A DNA stretch of 64,000 nt, taken from NCBI RefSeq assembly GCF_039349365.1, contig NZ_CP134977.1, positions 324,413 through 388,412 on the forward strand. Direction: 5' to 3'. The number at the start of each line of letters is the position of its first letter. Positions within the stretch are counted from its first letter, which is position 1. Below the pieces are notes generated by a model. That model did no database searches and was not told the origin of the DNA. It saw nothing but the letters and a program-made list of their open reading frames with translations. Below, piece after piece: positions 40,849-52,510 of the stretch. The position numbers were made by a program, and so were the translations under genes. The DNA is from Buchnera aphidicola (Shivaphis celti). Lineage in GTDB: Bacteria; Pseudomonadota; Gammaproteobacteria; Enterobacterales; Enterobacteriaceae.

Positions 40849-41478
40849 TTATAATTTTACTGATTTCTTGACAATTATATTCCCGCCAATAGATCCAGGA
40901 ATTGAACCTTTTAAAAATAATAAATTGCAATCTACATCGATTTTAACAACTTTTAAATTTTGTATTGTAATACGCTTATTTCCTAACTGCCCAGCCATTT
41001 TTTTTCCTTTAAAAACTCTTCCAGGAGTCTGATTTTGACCAATAGAACCAGGTGCTCGATGTGATAATGAATTTCCATGCGTAGCATCTTGCATACTAAA
41101 ATTCCACCTCTTGATAGTACCAGAAAAACCTTTACCTTTAGATATACCAACAACATCAACAAACTTAATAGAATTAAATATACTAATATCAATACCTTGG
41201 CCTAAAACAAAATTTTGATCATTTAATATCCGAAATTCCCATAAACCACGACCAATCATAACACCAGATTTCATATAATGCCCAATTTCTGGTTTAAGGT
41301 ATTTATTTTTTTTTTTTAAACCTGTAGTAACCTGTATAGCATTATAACAATCACTTTTTTTATTTTTAATTTGAGTAACATAATTTTTTTTTATTTCTAT
41401 TACCGTGATAGGAATTGCACAACCATCGTCAGTAAAAATTCTCGTCATTCCAATTTTCTTTCCTATTAATCCAATCAT
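40849..41478 (-). CDS. rplC: 50S ribosomal protein L3
   Basis: 209 residues, as in E. coli, when started at ATG 41478 ([15 protein letters not shown]). A GTG four codons upstream forms part of a GGTGA Shine-Dalgarno sequence instead. [31 protein letters not shown] is the conserved loop at the peptidyl-transferase centre. Confidence 0.97.
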   Translation of the reverse strand: MIGLIGKKIGMTRIFTDDGCAIPITVIEIKKNYVTQIKNKKSDCYNAIQVTTGLKKKNKYLKPEIGHYMKSGVMIGRGLWEFRILNDQNFVLGQGIDISIFNSIKFVDVVGISKGKGFSGTIKRWNFSMQDATHGNSLSHRAPGSIGQNQTPGRVFKGKKMAGQLGNKRITIQNLKVVKIDVDCNLLFLKGSIPGSIGGNIIVKKSVKL

Positions 41479-41507
41479 AAATTTCACCAATAATTATAAA
41501 AAATCGT

Positions 41508-42136
<629 letters not shown>

Positions 42137-42146
42137 AAATATATAA

Positions 42147-43331
42147 TTAATTAATTATTTTTATTACCACTCCTGCACCAACAGTTTTTCCTCCTTCCCG
42201 AATTGCAAACCGTAAACCATCTGCCATAGCAATAGGATGAATTAATGTTACTGTCATTTTAATATTATCTCCAGGCATAACCATTTCAGTACCTTCAGGT
42301 AATTCAATAAATCCAGTAACATCTGTAGTTCTAAAATAGAATTGAGGACGATAACCTTTAAAAAAAGGAGTATGCCTACCACCTTCTTCTTTTGATAAAA
42401 TATATACTTCGGATTCAAATTTTGTATGTGGATGAATACTACCAGGTTTAGCAAGTACTTGTCCTCGCTCTATTTCATCACGTTTCGTACCTCGCAATAA
42501 TATACCAACATTCTCTCCCGCTCTTCCTTCATCTAATAATTTTCTAAACATTTCCACACCGGTACAAATAGTTTTTGTAGTCGGTTTAATACCAACAATC
42601 TCTATTTCTTCTCCAACTTTAATAATTCCTTTTTCCACTCTTCCGGTAACTACTGTTCCTCTTCCAGAAATGGAAAAAACATCTTCAATAGGTAATAAAA
42701 AAGGTTTATCTATGTCACGTTTTGGATTAGGTATATGAGTATCTAACGCATTTGATAAATCAATGATTTTTGACTCCCATTGAGAATCTCCATCTAATGC
42801 TTTTAATGCTGACCCTCTAATAATCGGTGTATCATCTCCTGGAAACTCATATTGAGTTAACAAATCACGAACTTCCATTTCAACTAATTCTAATAATTCT
42901 TCATCGTCAACCATGTCACATTTATTTAAAAATACTACTATATGAGGAACACCAACTTGACGAGCTAATAAAATATGTTCACGAGTTTGTGGCATAGGTC
43001 CATCAGTTGCAGCAACAACTAAAATTGCACCATCCATTTGTGCTGCACCAGTAATCATATTTTTAATATAATCAGCATGACCTGGACAATCAACATGTGC
43101 ATAATGTCTATTTTTGGTATCATACTCTACATGAGAAGTATTAATAGTAATTCCTCTAGCTTTTTCTTCTGGAGCATTATCAATTTGATCAAAAGCTCGC
43201 GCAGATCCACCATAATGTTTAGATAAAATAGTTGTAATAGCAGATGTTAACGTAGTTTTCCCATGATCAACATGACCAATCGTACCAACATTAATATGGG
43301 TTTTTAATCGTTGAAATTTCTCTTTAGACAC
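42147..43331 (-). CDS. tuf: Elongation factor Tu
   Basis: 394 residues, full length. The GTPase motifs are GHVDHGKT (G1, about 19-26), DCPGHADY (G3), and NKCD (G4); domains II and III follow. It delivers aminoacyl-tRNA to the ribosome. It is the last gene of the str operon and the only tuf copy in this window. Its protein sequence is far more conserved than most neighbours outside the ribosome. Confidence 0.99.
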   Translation of the reverse strand: MSKEKFQRLKTHINVGTIGHVDHGKTTLTSAITTILSKHYGGSARAFDQIDNAPEEKARGITINTSHVEYDTKNRHYAHVDCPGHADYIKNMITGAAQMDGAILVVAATDGPMPQTREHILLARQVGVPHIVVFLNKCDMVDDEELLELVEMEVRDLLTQYEFPGDDTPIIRGSALKALDGDSQWESKIIDLSNALDTHIPNPKRDIDKPFLLPIEDVFSISGRGTVVTGRVEKGIIKVGEEIEIVGIKPTTKTICTGVEMFRKLLDEGRAGENVGILLRGTKRDEIERGQVLAKPGSIHPHTKFESEVYILSKEEGGRHTPFFKGYRPQFYFRTTDVTGFIELPEGTEMVMPGDNIKMTVTLIHPIAMADGLRFAIREGGKTVGAGVVIKIIN

Positions 43332-43342
43332 AATCTTTTCCT

Positions 43343-45457
43343 TTATTTATCACGTTTCTCAATAATTGTTAGTGCAATATTTTTAGGTGTTTCTAAATAA
43401 CTTAGAAACTCCATAGAATAAGAAGCTCTTCCTTGAGTCTGAGAACGTAAATCTGTAGCATATCCAAACATTTCCGAAAGAGGAACTTTTGCAATAATTA
43501 ATTTTCCTAACGAAAAATCTTCCATACCTTCAATAATCCCTCTTCTACGATTTAAATCTCCTATCACATCGCCCATATAATATTCTGGAGTCTCAACCTC
43601 AACTTTCATAATAGGTTCTAATAAAACTGGATTAGCTTGTTTAAATGCATTTTTAAATGCTATAGAAGCTGCAAATTTAAAAGCAAGTTCAGAAGAATCA
43701 ACATCATGGTATGAACCAAAATGCAATCTTACTCCAATATTCACTACCGGATAACCGGCCATTGGTCCAGATTTCAACTGTTCTTGAATTCCTTTATCTA
43801 TAGCAGAAATATACTCACTTGGAATTACCCCTCCCTTAATATCATTAACGAATTCGTAACCTTTTGACAAATTATCTAACGGAAATAAATCTATAACTAC
43901 ATGACCATACTGGCCTCTTCCTCCAGTTTGTTTAATATATTTTCCTTCAATATTCTTTATTGTATTACAAATAGTTTCACGATATGCAACTTGCGGAGTT
44001 CCGATATTTGCACTTACATTAAATTCTCTTTTCATACGATCTACAATAATTTCCAAATGTAATTCTCCCATTCCAGATATAATCGTTTGATTTGATTCAT
44101 GATCAATACGTACTCGAAATGAAGGATCTTCTTTTGCTAATCTATTTAATGCTAAACCCATACGTTCCTGATCTGTTTTAGTCTTTGGTTCGATTGCAAT
44201 AGAAATAACAGGATCGGGAAATTCCATTTTTTCTAAAATAATAGGTTTGTTTATATCACATAATGTATCTCCAGTAATAACATTTTTTAAACCAATGGCT
44301 GCTGCAATATCTCCAGCTCGTACTTCTTTTACTTCTTCTCGTTTGTTAGCATGCATTTGAACAATTCTTCCAAAACGTTCTTTTTGTAATTTCCCTGCAT
44401 TTAAAACAGTATCTCCAGATTTCACCACTCCTGAATATACTCTAAAAAAAGTCAAATTTCCTACAAATGGATCATTTGCAATTTTAAATGCTAATGCAGA
44501 AAAAAATTCCTTGTCATCCGCACTTCGTGTTAATTTATTTATAGTATTTACATTACTATTACTTATTCCTTGAATAGAATCAACATCAATAGGTGATGGT
44601 AAATAATCAATAATAGCATCTAGTAAAGATTGTATTCCTTTGTTTTTAAAAGCTGATCCACAAGTGACTAAAACAATTTCATTATTCAATAATCTTTTTC
44701 GTAATCCAGTTTTTATATCTATTTCAGATATATCTTCATTATTTAAATATTTCTCCATAATATTCTCATTAAACTCAACTGCAACTTCAATCAAAATTTT
44801 ATTCCATTTCTGAGAAATAGAAAGCATTTCCTCTGGAATTTCTTTATAAGTGAAACTAATTCCTTTATCTTGATCATTCCAATAAATTGCCTGCATTTTA
44901 ATTAAATCAATTATTCCAACAAAATTATCTTCAACACCTATTGGTAACTGCAACGGAACAGGAGTAATTTTAAAACGTTTTTTCATTTGCTTAATTACTT
45001 TAAAAAAATCCGCTCCAATACGATCCATTTTATTAATAAAAGCAATTCTAGGTACCTTATATTTATTTGCTTGACGCCACACTGTTTCTGACTGTGGCTG
45101 CACACCTCCAACAGCACAATATACCATTACCGCTCCATCTAAAATACGCATAGAACGCTCTACTTCAATCGTAAAATCAACGTGGCCCGGAGTATCAATA
45201 ATATTAATTCTATGTGATGGAAATTGGTTGTTCATACCTGTCCAAAATGTCGTTGTTGCTGCTGAAGTAATTGTGATACCTCTTTCCTGTTCTTGTTCCA
45301 TCCAATCCATTGTTGCTGTACCATCATGTACTTCGCCAATTTTATGATTAATTCCTGTGTAAAAAAGAATTCGTTCAGTAGTGGTAGTTTTTCCAGCATC
45401 AATATGTGCACTAATACCAATGTTGCGATAATATATAATCGGAGTTGTACGAGCCAT
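43343..45457 (-). CDS. fusA: Elongation factor G
   Basis: 704 residues, the same as E. coli. It drives translocation and, with RRF, ribosome recycling. G1 [10 protein letters not shown]3 DTPGHVD, G4 NKMDRIGAD and the domain IV segment with [15 protein letters not shown] are all present. It lies 11 bases upstream of tuf and 86 downstream of rpsG. Confidence 0.99.
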   Translation of the reverse strand: MARTTPIIYYRNIGISAHIDAGKTTTTERILFYTGINHKIGEVHDGTATMDWMEQEQERGITITSAATTTFWTGMNNQFPSHRINIIDTPGHVDFTIEVERSMRILDGAVMVYCAVGGVQPQSETVWRQANKYKVPRIAFINKMDRIGADFFKVIKQMKKRFKITPVPLQLPIGVEDNFVGIIDLIKMQAIYWNDQDKGISFTYKEIPEEMLSISQKWNKILIEVAVEFNENIMEKYLNNEDISEIDIKTGLRKRLLNNEIVLVTCGSAFKNKGIQSLLDAIIDYLPSPIDVDSIQGISNSNVNTINKLTRSADDKEFFSALAFKIANDPFVGNLTFFRVYSGVVKSGDTVLNAGKLQKERFGRIVQMHANKREEVKEVRAGDIAAAIGLKNVITGDTLCDINKPIILEKMEFPDPVISIAIEPKTKTDQERMGLALNRLAKEDPSFRVRIDHESNQTIISGMGELHLEIIVDRMKREFNVSANIGTPQVAYRETICNTIKNIEGKYIKQTGGRGQYGHVVIDLFPLDNLSKGYEFVNDIKGGVIPSEYISAIDKGIQEQLKSGPMAGYPVVNIGVRLHFGSYHDVDSSELAFKFAASIAFKNAFKQANPVLLEPIMKVEVETPEYYMGDVIGDLNRRRGIIEGMEDFSLGKLIIAKVPLSEMFGYATDLRSQTQGRASYSMEFLSYLETPKNIALTIIEKRDK

Positions 45458-45543
45458 TTATATCCCTCATGAAAAATAAATTAACTAATCAGAATGTTGT
45501 AACATATAAAATCATTATATTAATAAAAAATCTCGTAAATATT

Positions 45544-46014
45544 TTACCATCTATAATGTGCAAATGCTTTATTTGCTTCTGCAATACGATGTACCTCTTC
45601 TTTTTTTTTTACAGCCGCACCTTTCTTTTCTAAAGCATCAGATAACTCATGAAATAATTTCATTAACATAGAATGATCTTTTCTTTTTCGAGCAGCATCG
45701 ATAATCCATCGCATGGCTAATGTATTTCTTCGCATTGGACGTACTTCAACAGGTACCTGATATGTTGATCCACCTACCCTTCGGGATTTAACTTCAACAA
45801 TTGGTCGAACATTTTCTAAAATTGCATCAAATACATCTAATACATGTTTATTTAACTTTTGTGATAATTTTTCTAATGCAGAATATACAATACATGATGC
45901 AGTAGATTTTTTACCATGCATCATCAATATATTAATAAACTTAGAAATAATTTCAGAAGAAAATCTTGGATCCGGTAACATTTTTCTTGATTCAATACCA
46001 CGACGACGTGACAT
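45544..46014 (-). CDS. rpsG: 30S ribosomal protein S7
   Basis: 156 residues. [18 protein letters not shown] and the C-terminal [14 protein letters not shown] are diagnostic. S7 starts assembly of the small-subunit head and, in E. coli, represses the str operon from the rpsL-rpsG spacer; the spacer here is 49 bases and shows no obvious structure. Confidence 0.98.
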   Translation of the reverse strand: MSRRRGIESRKMLPDPRFSSEIISKFINILMMHGKKSTASCIVYSALEKLSQKLNKHVLDVFDAILENVRPIVEVKSRRVGGSTYQVPVEVRPMRRNTLAMRWIIDAARKRKDHSMLMKLFHELSDALEKKGAAVKKKEEVHRIAEANKAFAHYRW

Positions 46015-46063
46015 AAAAATTACTCCTTAATAAATATTTAAAAAATAAAATTATATCATTAAA

Positions 46064-46438
46064 TTATTTTTTATTTTTTTTAACACCATATTTCGATCTA
46101 CTTTTTTGACGATTTTTGACACCAGCACAATCAAGCGCTCCTCTAACAACGTGATACCGAACTCCAGGTAAATCCTTAACACGACCACCACGAATTAAAA
46201 TAACTGAATGTTCTTGTAGATTATGACCTTCTCCTCCAATATAAGCTGTTACTTCAAATCCATTAGTTAGTTTAACTCTACACACCTTTCTTAAGGCAGA
46301 ATTGGGTTTTTTAGGAGTAGTAGTATATACTTTAGTACAAACTCCTCTTTTTTGAGGACATCCTTCTAATGCAGGCACATTATTTTTAATAACTTTTTTT
46401 GTACGCGGGATACGAACTAATTGATTAATTGTTGACAT
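46064..46438 (-). CDS. rpsL: 30S ribosomal protein S12
   Basis: 124 residues, full length. Decoding-centre motifs [13 protein letters not shown] and [13 protein letters not shown] carry the lysines of the streptomycin-sensitive form. An inverted repeat lies 19 bases upstream. It follows tusB as in E. coli. Confidence 0.98.
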   Translation of the reverse strand: MSTINQLVRIPRTKKVIKNNVPALEGCPQKRGVCTKVYTTTPKKPNSALRKVCRVKLTNGFEVTAYIGGEGHNLQEHSVILIRGGRVKDLPGVRYHVVRGALDCAGVKNRQKSRSKYGVKKNKK

Positions 46439-46456
46439 AAATATCCTTTATTAAAA

Positions 46457-46472
46457 TGATACAACTGTATCA
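46457..46472. other. Inverted repeat in the rpsL leader
   Basis: TGATACA, an AC spacer and TGTATCA form a 7-bp perfect inverted repeat between tusB and rpsL. Such a compact palindrome could be a protein-binding site or a small mRNA hairpin controlling the str genes. Nothing else in the 59-base gap is notable. Confidence 0.35.
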
Positions 46473-46497
46473 AATACACTATACATTATATAAGATT

Positions 46498-46785
46498 CTA
46501 CCAATTAATATACTTTTTATTTTTTTCAGTTAAGTTTACAAAATTAGCATAATTAATTAATTTAAATTTACTACAACTATTATGAATCATTCCTCGAGCA
46601 ACCATATCTTCTTGCAAGACATATAAATTCTTTGATTTATTAATAATTTGATTATAAAAAAAATTATTTTCCAGAGCAATATATACACCATCCTGTAACG
46701 CAATAAAATTATCATTAGGCATAAGCATATTCAACATTGTATCTATATCAACCCTAAAAGGAGAATTAAATAATATATGTAACAT
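46498..46785 (-). CDS. tusB: Sulfurtransferase complex subunit TusB
   Basis: 95 residues, DsrH family. TusBCD relays persulfide sulfur from TusA to TusE for 2-thiolation of U34 in Glu, Lys and Gln tRNAs. MLHILFNSPF at the start and DDGVYIAL-type sequence (LQDGVYIAL) are characteristic. The C-terminal half is divergent. tusD-tusC-tusB lie together upstream of rpsL as in E. coli, which strongly supports the call. Confidence 0.93.
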   Translation of the reverse strand: MLHILFNSPFRVDIDTMLNMLMPNDNFIALQDGVYIALENNFFYNQIINKSKNLYVLQEDMVARGMIHNSCSKFKLINYANFVNLTEKNKKYINW

Positions 46786-46798
46786 AATTATACAACCT

Positions 46799-47158
46799 TC
46801 AAAAATTTAAAATAAAATCAAAATTTTCCATTTTCTTACGAATATTTCTCAACTTACAAATATTTACTTTTAACAAAAACTGAGTATCCTGATTTAATCC
46901 TCGAGATAATAAAGAATCGTAACATACATACAATTTTTGTATGTTAAAAATAGAAAACATTTTAAAAGATAAAGAATAATTTTTATGTAAAATAACATCA
47001 GGTTGTTGATACCGCAAAATTTGAAATACACCATCTCCAATAAAAAAAACTCCTATTTTACTGTTGTAACACGCCATAGACAAACAAAAGTTTACACCAT
47101 ATTTACCTAATCCTATTCCATATGGAGCATGTGAAAATACAATACCAATTTTTTTCAT
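46799..47158 (-). CDS. tusC: Sulfurtransferase complex subunit TusC
   Basis: 119 residues, DsrF family, same length as E. coli TusC. FSHAPYGIGLGKYGVNFCLSMA at the start and VFFIGDGVFQIL are close to the family pattern. It lies 6 bases after tusD and 13 before tusB. Confidence 0.94.
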   Translation of the reverse strand: MKKIGIVFSHAPYGIGLGKYGVNFCLSMACYNSKIGVFFIGDGVFQILRYQQPDVILHKNYSLSFKMFSIFNIQKLYVCYDSLLSRGLNQDTQFLLKVNICKLRNIRKKMENFDFILNF

Positions 47159-47164
47159 ATAATA

Positions 47165-47554
47165 TTAAAATTGTAATACACGATCTGATTGTAATATTGC
47201 TTTCATAAGCTGCCCTAAACTAGACAAATTAAATCCATGATGCATATTCCCATTTAAAATACCAAACTGTTGAGATATTTCTCTAGAAATAATACCTCTT
47301 TCTTGAGCTGAACTAGAACAAACATTTAATTTAATTTTAAAATTAGTGCTCAGTTTATACCACTGATGAACTAAATTAATTTCGTCATGATTTGTATTAA
47401 CTAAACTGTTTCCATTAAAAACGCCATCGCTATAAAAAAAAATATTTTTAATCATATGATTTTTTTTTAATAAATTTTTAGAAAATAAAAAAGCAGTTTT
47501 AGAATTTTGTATATTACAAATTGTACTCATAACGATAATGGTATATAATAACAT
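47165..47554 (-). CDS. tusD: Sulfurtransferase complex subunit TusD
   Basis: 129 residues, DsrE family. The persulfide-carrying cysteine is visible in KLNVCSSSAQERG, near residue 79, matching Cys78 of E. coli, and the C-terminal SDRVLQF is conserved. The start at 47554 (MLLYTIIV) aligns with the E. coli N-terminus. It is the first gene of the tus-str cluster; the tRNA-Glu encoded in this window is among the expected tRNA targets. Confidence 0.94.
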   Translation of the reverse strand: MLLYTIIVMSTICNIQNSKTAFLFSKNLLKKNHMIKNIFFYSDGVFNGNSLVNTNHDEINLVHQWYKLSTNFKIKLNVCSSSAQERGIISREISQQFGILNGNMHHGFNLSSLGQLMKAILQSDRVLQF

Positions 47555-47658
47555 ATTTATTATGAATGAATCAATTAATTAGATTAATTATTATAACATA
47601 TAATGCTATATCAGTAAAAAATATAAATAAAATTTTATAGCATAAAAATTTTATGATA

Positions 47659-47687
47659 TTGTCGTACAAATTAACATATAATATAAA
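47659..47687 (+). promoter_or_regulatory. Candidate sigma-70 promoter for tsgA
   Basis: TTGTCG and TATAAA are separated by 17 bases, 45 bases before the tsgA start, which itself has AGGAAAG as its ribosome-binding site. The match is moderate and the AT-rich setting lowers confidence. Confidence 0.4.
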
Positions 47688-47732
47688 AATTATGTTAAAT
47701 AATGTACATAAAATTAATAAATAGGAAAGTAT

Positions 47733-48899
47733 ATGAATAAAAGAAATATTTTCGGTTTGACAATTATTAGTTTTCTATCATATTATTTTACAGGAGCGAT
47801 GATTGTTGTTACCGGTATTGCACTAAATAGTATTGCACAATATTTTTATTTATCTGTTTCAGAAGTTAGTAATGCATTTACTTTTTTAAATGCTGGAATA
47901 TTAATTTCAATTTTTTTAAATTCCACTATTACCACAATATTCTCATTTAAAGAACAAATTATATTAGGTTTTTTTTTAATCATTCTTGCAATTATCGGAT
48001 TTGTTAAATTTCATACTATATTAATTTTTTGTACTAGTATGTTTATATTCGGTTTTGTTGGTGGTTTAACTATGTCTATAGGAACATTTATTATTACAAA
48101 TATTTACCAAAAAGCAGAAAGAACATCAAAACTATTGATCACAGATTCTTTTTTTAGCATGGCAGGAATTATTTTCCCCGTTGCGGCATCTTGTTTATTG
48201 AACCATCATATTTTTTGGTACTGGATTTATATATTTATTGGATTAATATATTTTATTATTTTTATTATTACTTTAAATATTGAATTTCCAATATATAATG
48301 TTATGCATGCTAATCATGTCATTAAAAATGAAAAATACAAAACTAGTGTATTTATATTATGCGTATCTGCTTTATTTTATATATTAGGGCAATTAGGATT
48401 CATTTCATGGATTCCTGCATACGCAATACAAAATATTGGAATGAATATTCAATCTGCAGGAAAATTAGTGAGTATTTTTTGGTTATCCTATATGATAGGA
48501 ATGTGGTTTTTTAGTTATGTATTACGATTTTTTGATTTACAATATTCATTAACTATCTTAACTGGAATATCTACAATCTTTATGTATTATTTTATACATA
48601 ATACAGATATTTTATTACTTAATATACTTATTGCAATGCTAGGTTTTTTTTCTAGTGCTATTTATACAGTAATTATTACGTTAACTGCATTACAAACTAA
48701 AATACCATCACAAAAACTTATTAATTTTACTTTAATTGCCGGAACAACTGGAACACTATTAACATTTATTATTACTGGACCGATAGTATATACAATAGGT
48801 ATCCCTGGCGCCTTAAAAATTGCAAATATACTGTACGGATTAGTATTTACATTATGCATACTGCTAGGGTTTACAAGTAATCATAAGAAAAATTTTTAA
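47733..48899 (+). CDS. tsgA: TsgA-type major facilitator superfamily transporter
   Basis: A 388-residue membrane protein with about 12 hydrophobic helices. It aligns along its length with enterobacterial TsgA: SFLSYYFTGAMIVVTGIAL at the start, FTFLNAGILISIFLN, TDSFFSMAGIIFP, ILGQLGFISWIPAYA and ALGFFSSAIYT-like sequence (LGFFSSAIYTVI). Substrate is unknown to me. It is kept as one of few carrier proteins here, so it may matter for exchange across the inner membrane. It converges on trpS with 9 bases between stops. Confidence 0.92.
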   Translation: MNKRNIFGLTIISFLSYYFTGAMIVVTGIALNSIAQYFYLSVSEVSNAFTFLNAGILISIFLNSTITTIFSFKEQIILGFFLIILAIIGFVKFHTILIFCTSMFIFGFVGGLTMSIGTFIITNIYQKAERTSKLLITDSFFSMAGIIFPVAASCLLNHHIFWYWIYIFIGLIYFIIFIITLNIEFPIYNVMHANHVIKNEKYKTSVFILCVSALFYILGQLGFISWIPAYAIQNIGMNIQSAGKLVSIFWLSYMIGMWFFSYVLRFFDLQYSLTILTGISTIFMYYFIHNTDILLLNILIAMLGFFSSAIYTVIITLTALQTKIPSQKLINFTLIAGTTGTLLTFIITGPIVYTIGIPGALKIANILYGLVFTLCILLGFTSNHKKNF

Positions 48900-48908
48900 A
48901 TATATGAA

Positions 48909-49913
48909 TTATAATAATCCTAGAATATCATAAATAATCTTTATATTACGACGAGCTCTTTTTTTCGCTTGAGTTGCACCGTCACATAAAATATCCTTTA
49001 AAAAAGATTCTTGGTTTCTAAAAAAATAAAATCTTTCTTGCAATTCAGATAATTTTTGTGATATCAATGTTGCTAATATATACTTAAAATCTTTATATGA
49101 AGTATTAAAAAATTTTTTTTCTAATTTAAAAACACTATCGCCTGTTAAACTAGAATAAATATTTAACAGGTTAGAAATACCTGGTTTTTTCTTAATATCA
49201 TAAAATATTTTATTCTCCGAATCTGTTACAGATCGGTTAATTTTTTTAAAAATTAAATCTTTCGAATCCATTAAAAAGATAACATTATTTTTGTTAATAT
49301 CAGATTTAGACATTTTTATCATAGGATTTAATAAAGACATAATTTTTGCACTATGTTGGTTAGGAATGCATATATCAGGTACTTTAAAATGATCATGACA
49401 ATATAATTTATTAAAGCGATTTGCGATCGTTCTAGTTAATTCTAAATGTTGTATTTGATCCTTTCCAACTAAAACAACATCACTATGATATAATAAAATA
49501 TCTGCTGCCATTAATATTGGGTAACTAAATAAACCACAATTAATATTTTTCTGAAATATTTTAGATTTATGTTTAAATTGTGTCATTCTCGTTAATTCTC
49601 CAAAATAAGAATAACAACTAAGAACCCAATACAATTGACAATGCTCGGCAATCGAAGATTGCATAAATACTACACTTTTTTTTGGATCAATTCCTGCAGA
49701 TAGATAAATAGACAAAATATCTAACTTAATGTTTTGTAAGTCAACTTTATCTTGAAATATTGTCATGGCATGTAAATCAGCAATACTATACATACAATGA
49801 TAAATATCTTGCATATGTACCCACTGAGATATTGATCCAATATAATTACCAAGAGTTAAATTACCTGATGGTTGCACAGCACTAAACATATTTTTTTTTA
49901 ATAAGATCATCAT
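48909..49913 (-). CDS. trpS: Tryptophanyl-tRNA synthetase
   Basis: Class Ic synthetase, 334 residues, full length. The HIGH-equivalent is TLGNYIG near residue 20 and the KMSKS loop is MIKMSKSD. FSAVQPSGNLTLGNYIG and the LMAADILLYHSDVVLVGKDQ region are diagnostic. Two tandem ATG codons occur at 49913 and 49910; either could start. In E. coli the same cluster holds rpe, aroB and aroK. Confidence 0.96.
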   Translation of the reverse strand: MMILLKKNMFSAVQPSGNLTLGNYIGSISQWVHMQDIYHCMYSIADLHAMTIFQDKVDLQNIKLDILSIYLSAGIDPKKSVVFMQSSIAEHCQLYWVLSCYSYFGELTRMTQFKHKSKIFQKNINCGLFSYPILMAADILLYHSDVVLVGKDQIQHLELTRTIANRFNKLYCHDHFKVPDICIPNQHSAKIMSLLNPMIKMSKSDINKNNVIFLMDSKDLIFKKINRSVTDSENKIFYDIKKKPGISNLLNIYSSLTGDSVFKLEKKFFNTSYKDFKYILATLISQKLSELQERFYFFRNQESFLKDILCDGATQAKKRARRNIKIIYDILGLL

Positions 49914-49947
49914 TTAACCTAAACCATTCATACTGATATTAATGTAA

Positions 49948-50619
49948 TTAGCACAATATACTTAATTTACTTTTCATAAATTGAATTGTTTTTCTATAAT
50001 CTGCTGCGTAAAATATTGCAGAACCCATAACTAAAATATTTGCTCCTGCTTGTGCAATATCATAAAAATTATTTATATTAATTCCACCATCTACTTCTAA
50101 TAAAATATTTGGAAAAACATTTCTAATATATTGATTTAATTGATATATCTTATTCAAGACAGAAGGAATAAATTTTTGTCCAGGAAAACCGGGATTGACA
50201 CTCATTAATAAAATTAAATCCAATTTATTAAAAAATCTTTTTAAATGATCGATAGAGGTATCAGGATTTACTGCTAAGCCAGCTTTACAACCATATTTTT
50301 TAATTAAATTTAAAGTTTCATTAATGTTACTACTGGTTTCAGGATGAAATGTAATAAAATCTGCTCCTGACGCCGCAAAAACAGGTATTAAACTATCTAC
50401 TGAATTTACCATTAAATGAACATCAATAGGAGATGAAATCTTATACTTTCGTAATGATTGTAAAACCATAGGACCAAAAGTTAAATTGGGAACATAATGA
50501 TTATCCATAACATCAAAATGAATCATATCCGCTCCTGCATCTAACACTTCTTGAATATTTTCTCCTAATCGAGCAAAATCTGCAGATAAAATAGAAGGAG
50601 CAATAAAAAATTTTTTCAT
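49948..50619 (-). CDS. rpe: Ribulose-phosphate 3-epimerase
   Basis: Interconverts ribulose 5-phosphate and xylulose 5-phosphate in the pentose phosphate pathway; 223 residues from the chosen start. APSILSADFARLG, HFDVMDNHYVPNLTFGP, SVNPGFPGQKF and EVDGGIN are all present. I chose ATG 50619 over ATG 50625 because the earlier ATG overlaps the GAG ribosome-binding site, and the shorter form aligns exactly with the E. coli start. Confidence 0.96.
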   Translation of the reverse strand: MKKFFIAPSILSADFARLGENIQEVLDAGADMIHFDVMDNHYVPNLTFGPMVLQSLRKYKISSPIDVHLMVNSVDSLIPVFAASGADFITFHPETSSNINETLNLIKKYGCKAGLAVNPDTSIDHLKRFFNKLDLILLMSVNPGFPGQKFIPSVLNKIYQLNQYIRNVFPNILLEVDGGININNFYDIAQAGANILVMGSAIFYAADYRKTIQFMKSKLSILC

Positions 50620-50673
50620 TTTCATCTCTAATAGTTTATATGTAATAAATAAATAAATTTCAAATCTATAAAA

Positions 50674-51768
50674 CTATGATCGATAACATAATTTAATAGC
50701 AGAAATAATAATTTTTTGATCAATATTTTTAAAAATTTCTGTTTTACCAATATCACATGGTAAAATTAAATTAATTCCATTCGTAGTATTTTTTTTATCT
50801 CTTAACATATATTGAATATATTTTTCTGGTAACATATTTTTTGGAGCATAGACCGGTAAACCAAATTGATTTAATAAATTTATAACACGTGTTACTGTTG
50901 TAGTAGAAATTAATCCAAGCAATTCTGCAGTTCTACAAGCCATGACCATACCTATCGACACAGCTTCTCCATGTAACCAATATGAATATTTAAAGTATGC
51001 TTCTATTGCATGTCCATATGTATGCCCTAGATTTAATAATGCTCTCATTCCTTTTTCACGTTCGTCTAAATGTACAATATGTGATTTAATTTCACAGCAT
51101 GTACGAATACAATATAATAAATCATTTAAATTCATAGATAATAAATTCACAAAATTTTTTTCTATCCAAAGAAAAAAATTAAAATTAAACGAAATAGCAT
51201 ATTTAATTACTTCCGCAAAACCAGAAATTAATTGTCTTTTAGGTAAAGTAAATAAAAAATTAATATCTGTAAAAACTGCACTGGGTTGATAAAAAGTACC
51301 GATCATATTTTTTCCTAAAATATGATTAACACCCGTTTTTCCTCCTATAGCAGCATCCACTTGAGATAATAATGTTGTTGGTACCTGAATAAATTTTATA
51401 CCCCGTTGATAAATTGATGCAACAAATCCAGTTAAATCACCAATTACTCCTCCACCTAATGCTAATAAAATAGAATTTCTATTATGATTATTTTTTAACA
51501 AATATGACAATAATAAATTTACAGAATCTAAATTTTTATAACTTTCTCCATCAGGTAAAATAAATTCATCTAATAACACTGGATACATAAGTATATTGTT
51601 TATGATTTTTTTTTTCCAACATTTCTCAATAGTATTATTAGTCACTAATATCAAACGATTTCCTGATGAAAAAAAATCAAAATTACTTTTATTTTCAAAA
51701 ATATTTTTTCCAATAAAAATAGGATATTCATGATCTTTTGTTTTAACATATATACATTTTTTTGTCAT
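50674..51768 (-). CDS. aroB: 3-Dehydroquinate synthase
   Basis: Second step of the shikimate pathway: cyclises DAHP to 3-dehydroquinate using NAD and a metal. 364 residues. LALGGGVIGDLTGFVAS, the substrate site QVPTTLLSQVDAAIGGKTGVNH, and metal ligands in LNLGHTYGHAIE and WLHGEAVSIGM are conserved. It lies 28 bases after aroK; damX, dam and gph, which sit between aroB and trpS in E. coli, are absent. Confidence 0.97.
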   Translation of the reverse strand: MTKKCIYVKTKDHEYPIFIGKNIFENKSNFDFFSSGNRLILVTNNTIEKCWKKKIINNILMYPVLLDEFILPDGESYKNLDSVNLLLSYLLKNNHNRNSILLALGGGVIGDLTGFVASIYQRGIKFIQVPTTLLSQVDAAIGGKTGVNHILGKNMIGTFYQPSAVFTDINFLFTLPKRQLISGFAEVIKYAISFNFNFFLWIEKNFVNLLSMNLNDLLYCIRTCCEIKSHIVHLDEREKGMRALLNLGHTYGHAIEAYFKYSYWLHGEAVSIGMVMACRTAELLGLISTTTVTRVINLLNQFGLPVYAPKNMLPEKYIQYMLRDKKNTTNGINLILPCDIGKTEIFKNIDQKIIISAIKLCYRS

Positions 51769-51796
51769 ACTATACTCATATAAAATTCCAGTAAAT

Positions 51797-52318
51797 TTAT
51801 ATTTTTTTTAACATTTTAATAATATTAAAAACAATAGATTTTGCGTTTTTATTATCAGTATTAATAGTAAAATCAGATATTTCCTCATATAACGGTGTTC
51901 TTTTAATAGACAAATTTTGTAAAACCGTTTGAATAGATTCTGAACTATTTAACAATGGTCTATGTTTATCTCGTTTAGTGCGATCTAACTGTTTTTCAAT
52001 TGCAACTTGTAAATATATCACAATACCACGAGAAGATAAGTTATTTCTAATTTTTTTTGAAATAATTGATCCCCCTCCAGTAGCTAATACAATTTTATTC
52101 ATTTTAGTCAACTCATCAATAATTTTTTCTTCTCTGACTCTAAAACCATCTTCTCCTTCTATATCAAATACCCAACTAATATCCGCTCCTGTTCTTTTTT
52201 CAATTTCTTGGTCTGAATCGTAAAATTCCATCCCTAATTCTTTAGATAATTGTCGACCAATTGTGCTTTTTCCGGCACCCATGGGTCCTATTAAAAAAAT
52301 ATTTCTTTTTTCTATCAT
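51797..52318 (-). CDS. aroK: Shikimate kinase
   Basis: Phosphorylates shikimate; 173 residues, as in E. coli AroK. P-loop GPMGAGKST (11-19), shikimate-binding DSD near residue 34, FRVREEK, and TGGGS are visible, and the LID with [11 protein letters not shown] follows. It begins the aroK-aroB-rpe-trpS unit. Together with AroE and AroB it shows that aromatic amino-acid synthesis is maintained. Confidence 0.97.
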   Translation of the reverse strand: MIEKRNIFLIGPMGAGKSTIGRQLSKELGMEFYDSDQEIEKRTGADISWVFDIEGEDGFRVREEKIIDELTKMNKIVLATGGGSIISKKIRNNLSSRGIVIYLQVAIEKQLDRTKRDKHRPLLNSSESIQTVLQNLSIKRTPLYEEISDFTINTDNKNAKSIVFNIIKMLKKI

Positions 52319-52471
52319 ATTTTAGTATTTTAGTTATGTAATAAAATTACAATAATTGATGATTTATTAATATATTTTAAAAATACTGCTTATATAGTTT
52401 TATATTACTATAAAACTTTAAAATAATAAAATAAAATTCTTTTTTTTTTTTTAAAATCAATAAATAAAATA

Positions 52472-52500
52472 TTGATTATATTTATATTTTATACCATAAT
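52472..52500 (+). promoter_or_regulatory. Candidate sigma-70 promoter for tRNA-Ser
   Basis: TTGATT (52472-52477) and CATAAT (52495-52500) with a 17-base spacer lie right before the tRNA, placing the start site within a few bases of its 5' end. Confidence 0.5.
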
Positions 52501-52510
52501 ATACTATCAT

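Noticed and set aside
47733..48899. The major-facilitator gene as a horizontally acquired drug exporter
   Set aside because: Its sequence aligns throughout with enterobacterial TsgA, and its base composition equals its surroundings.
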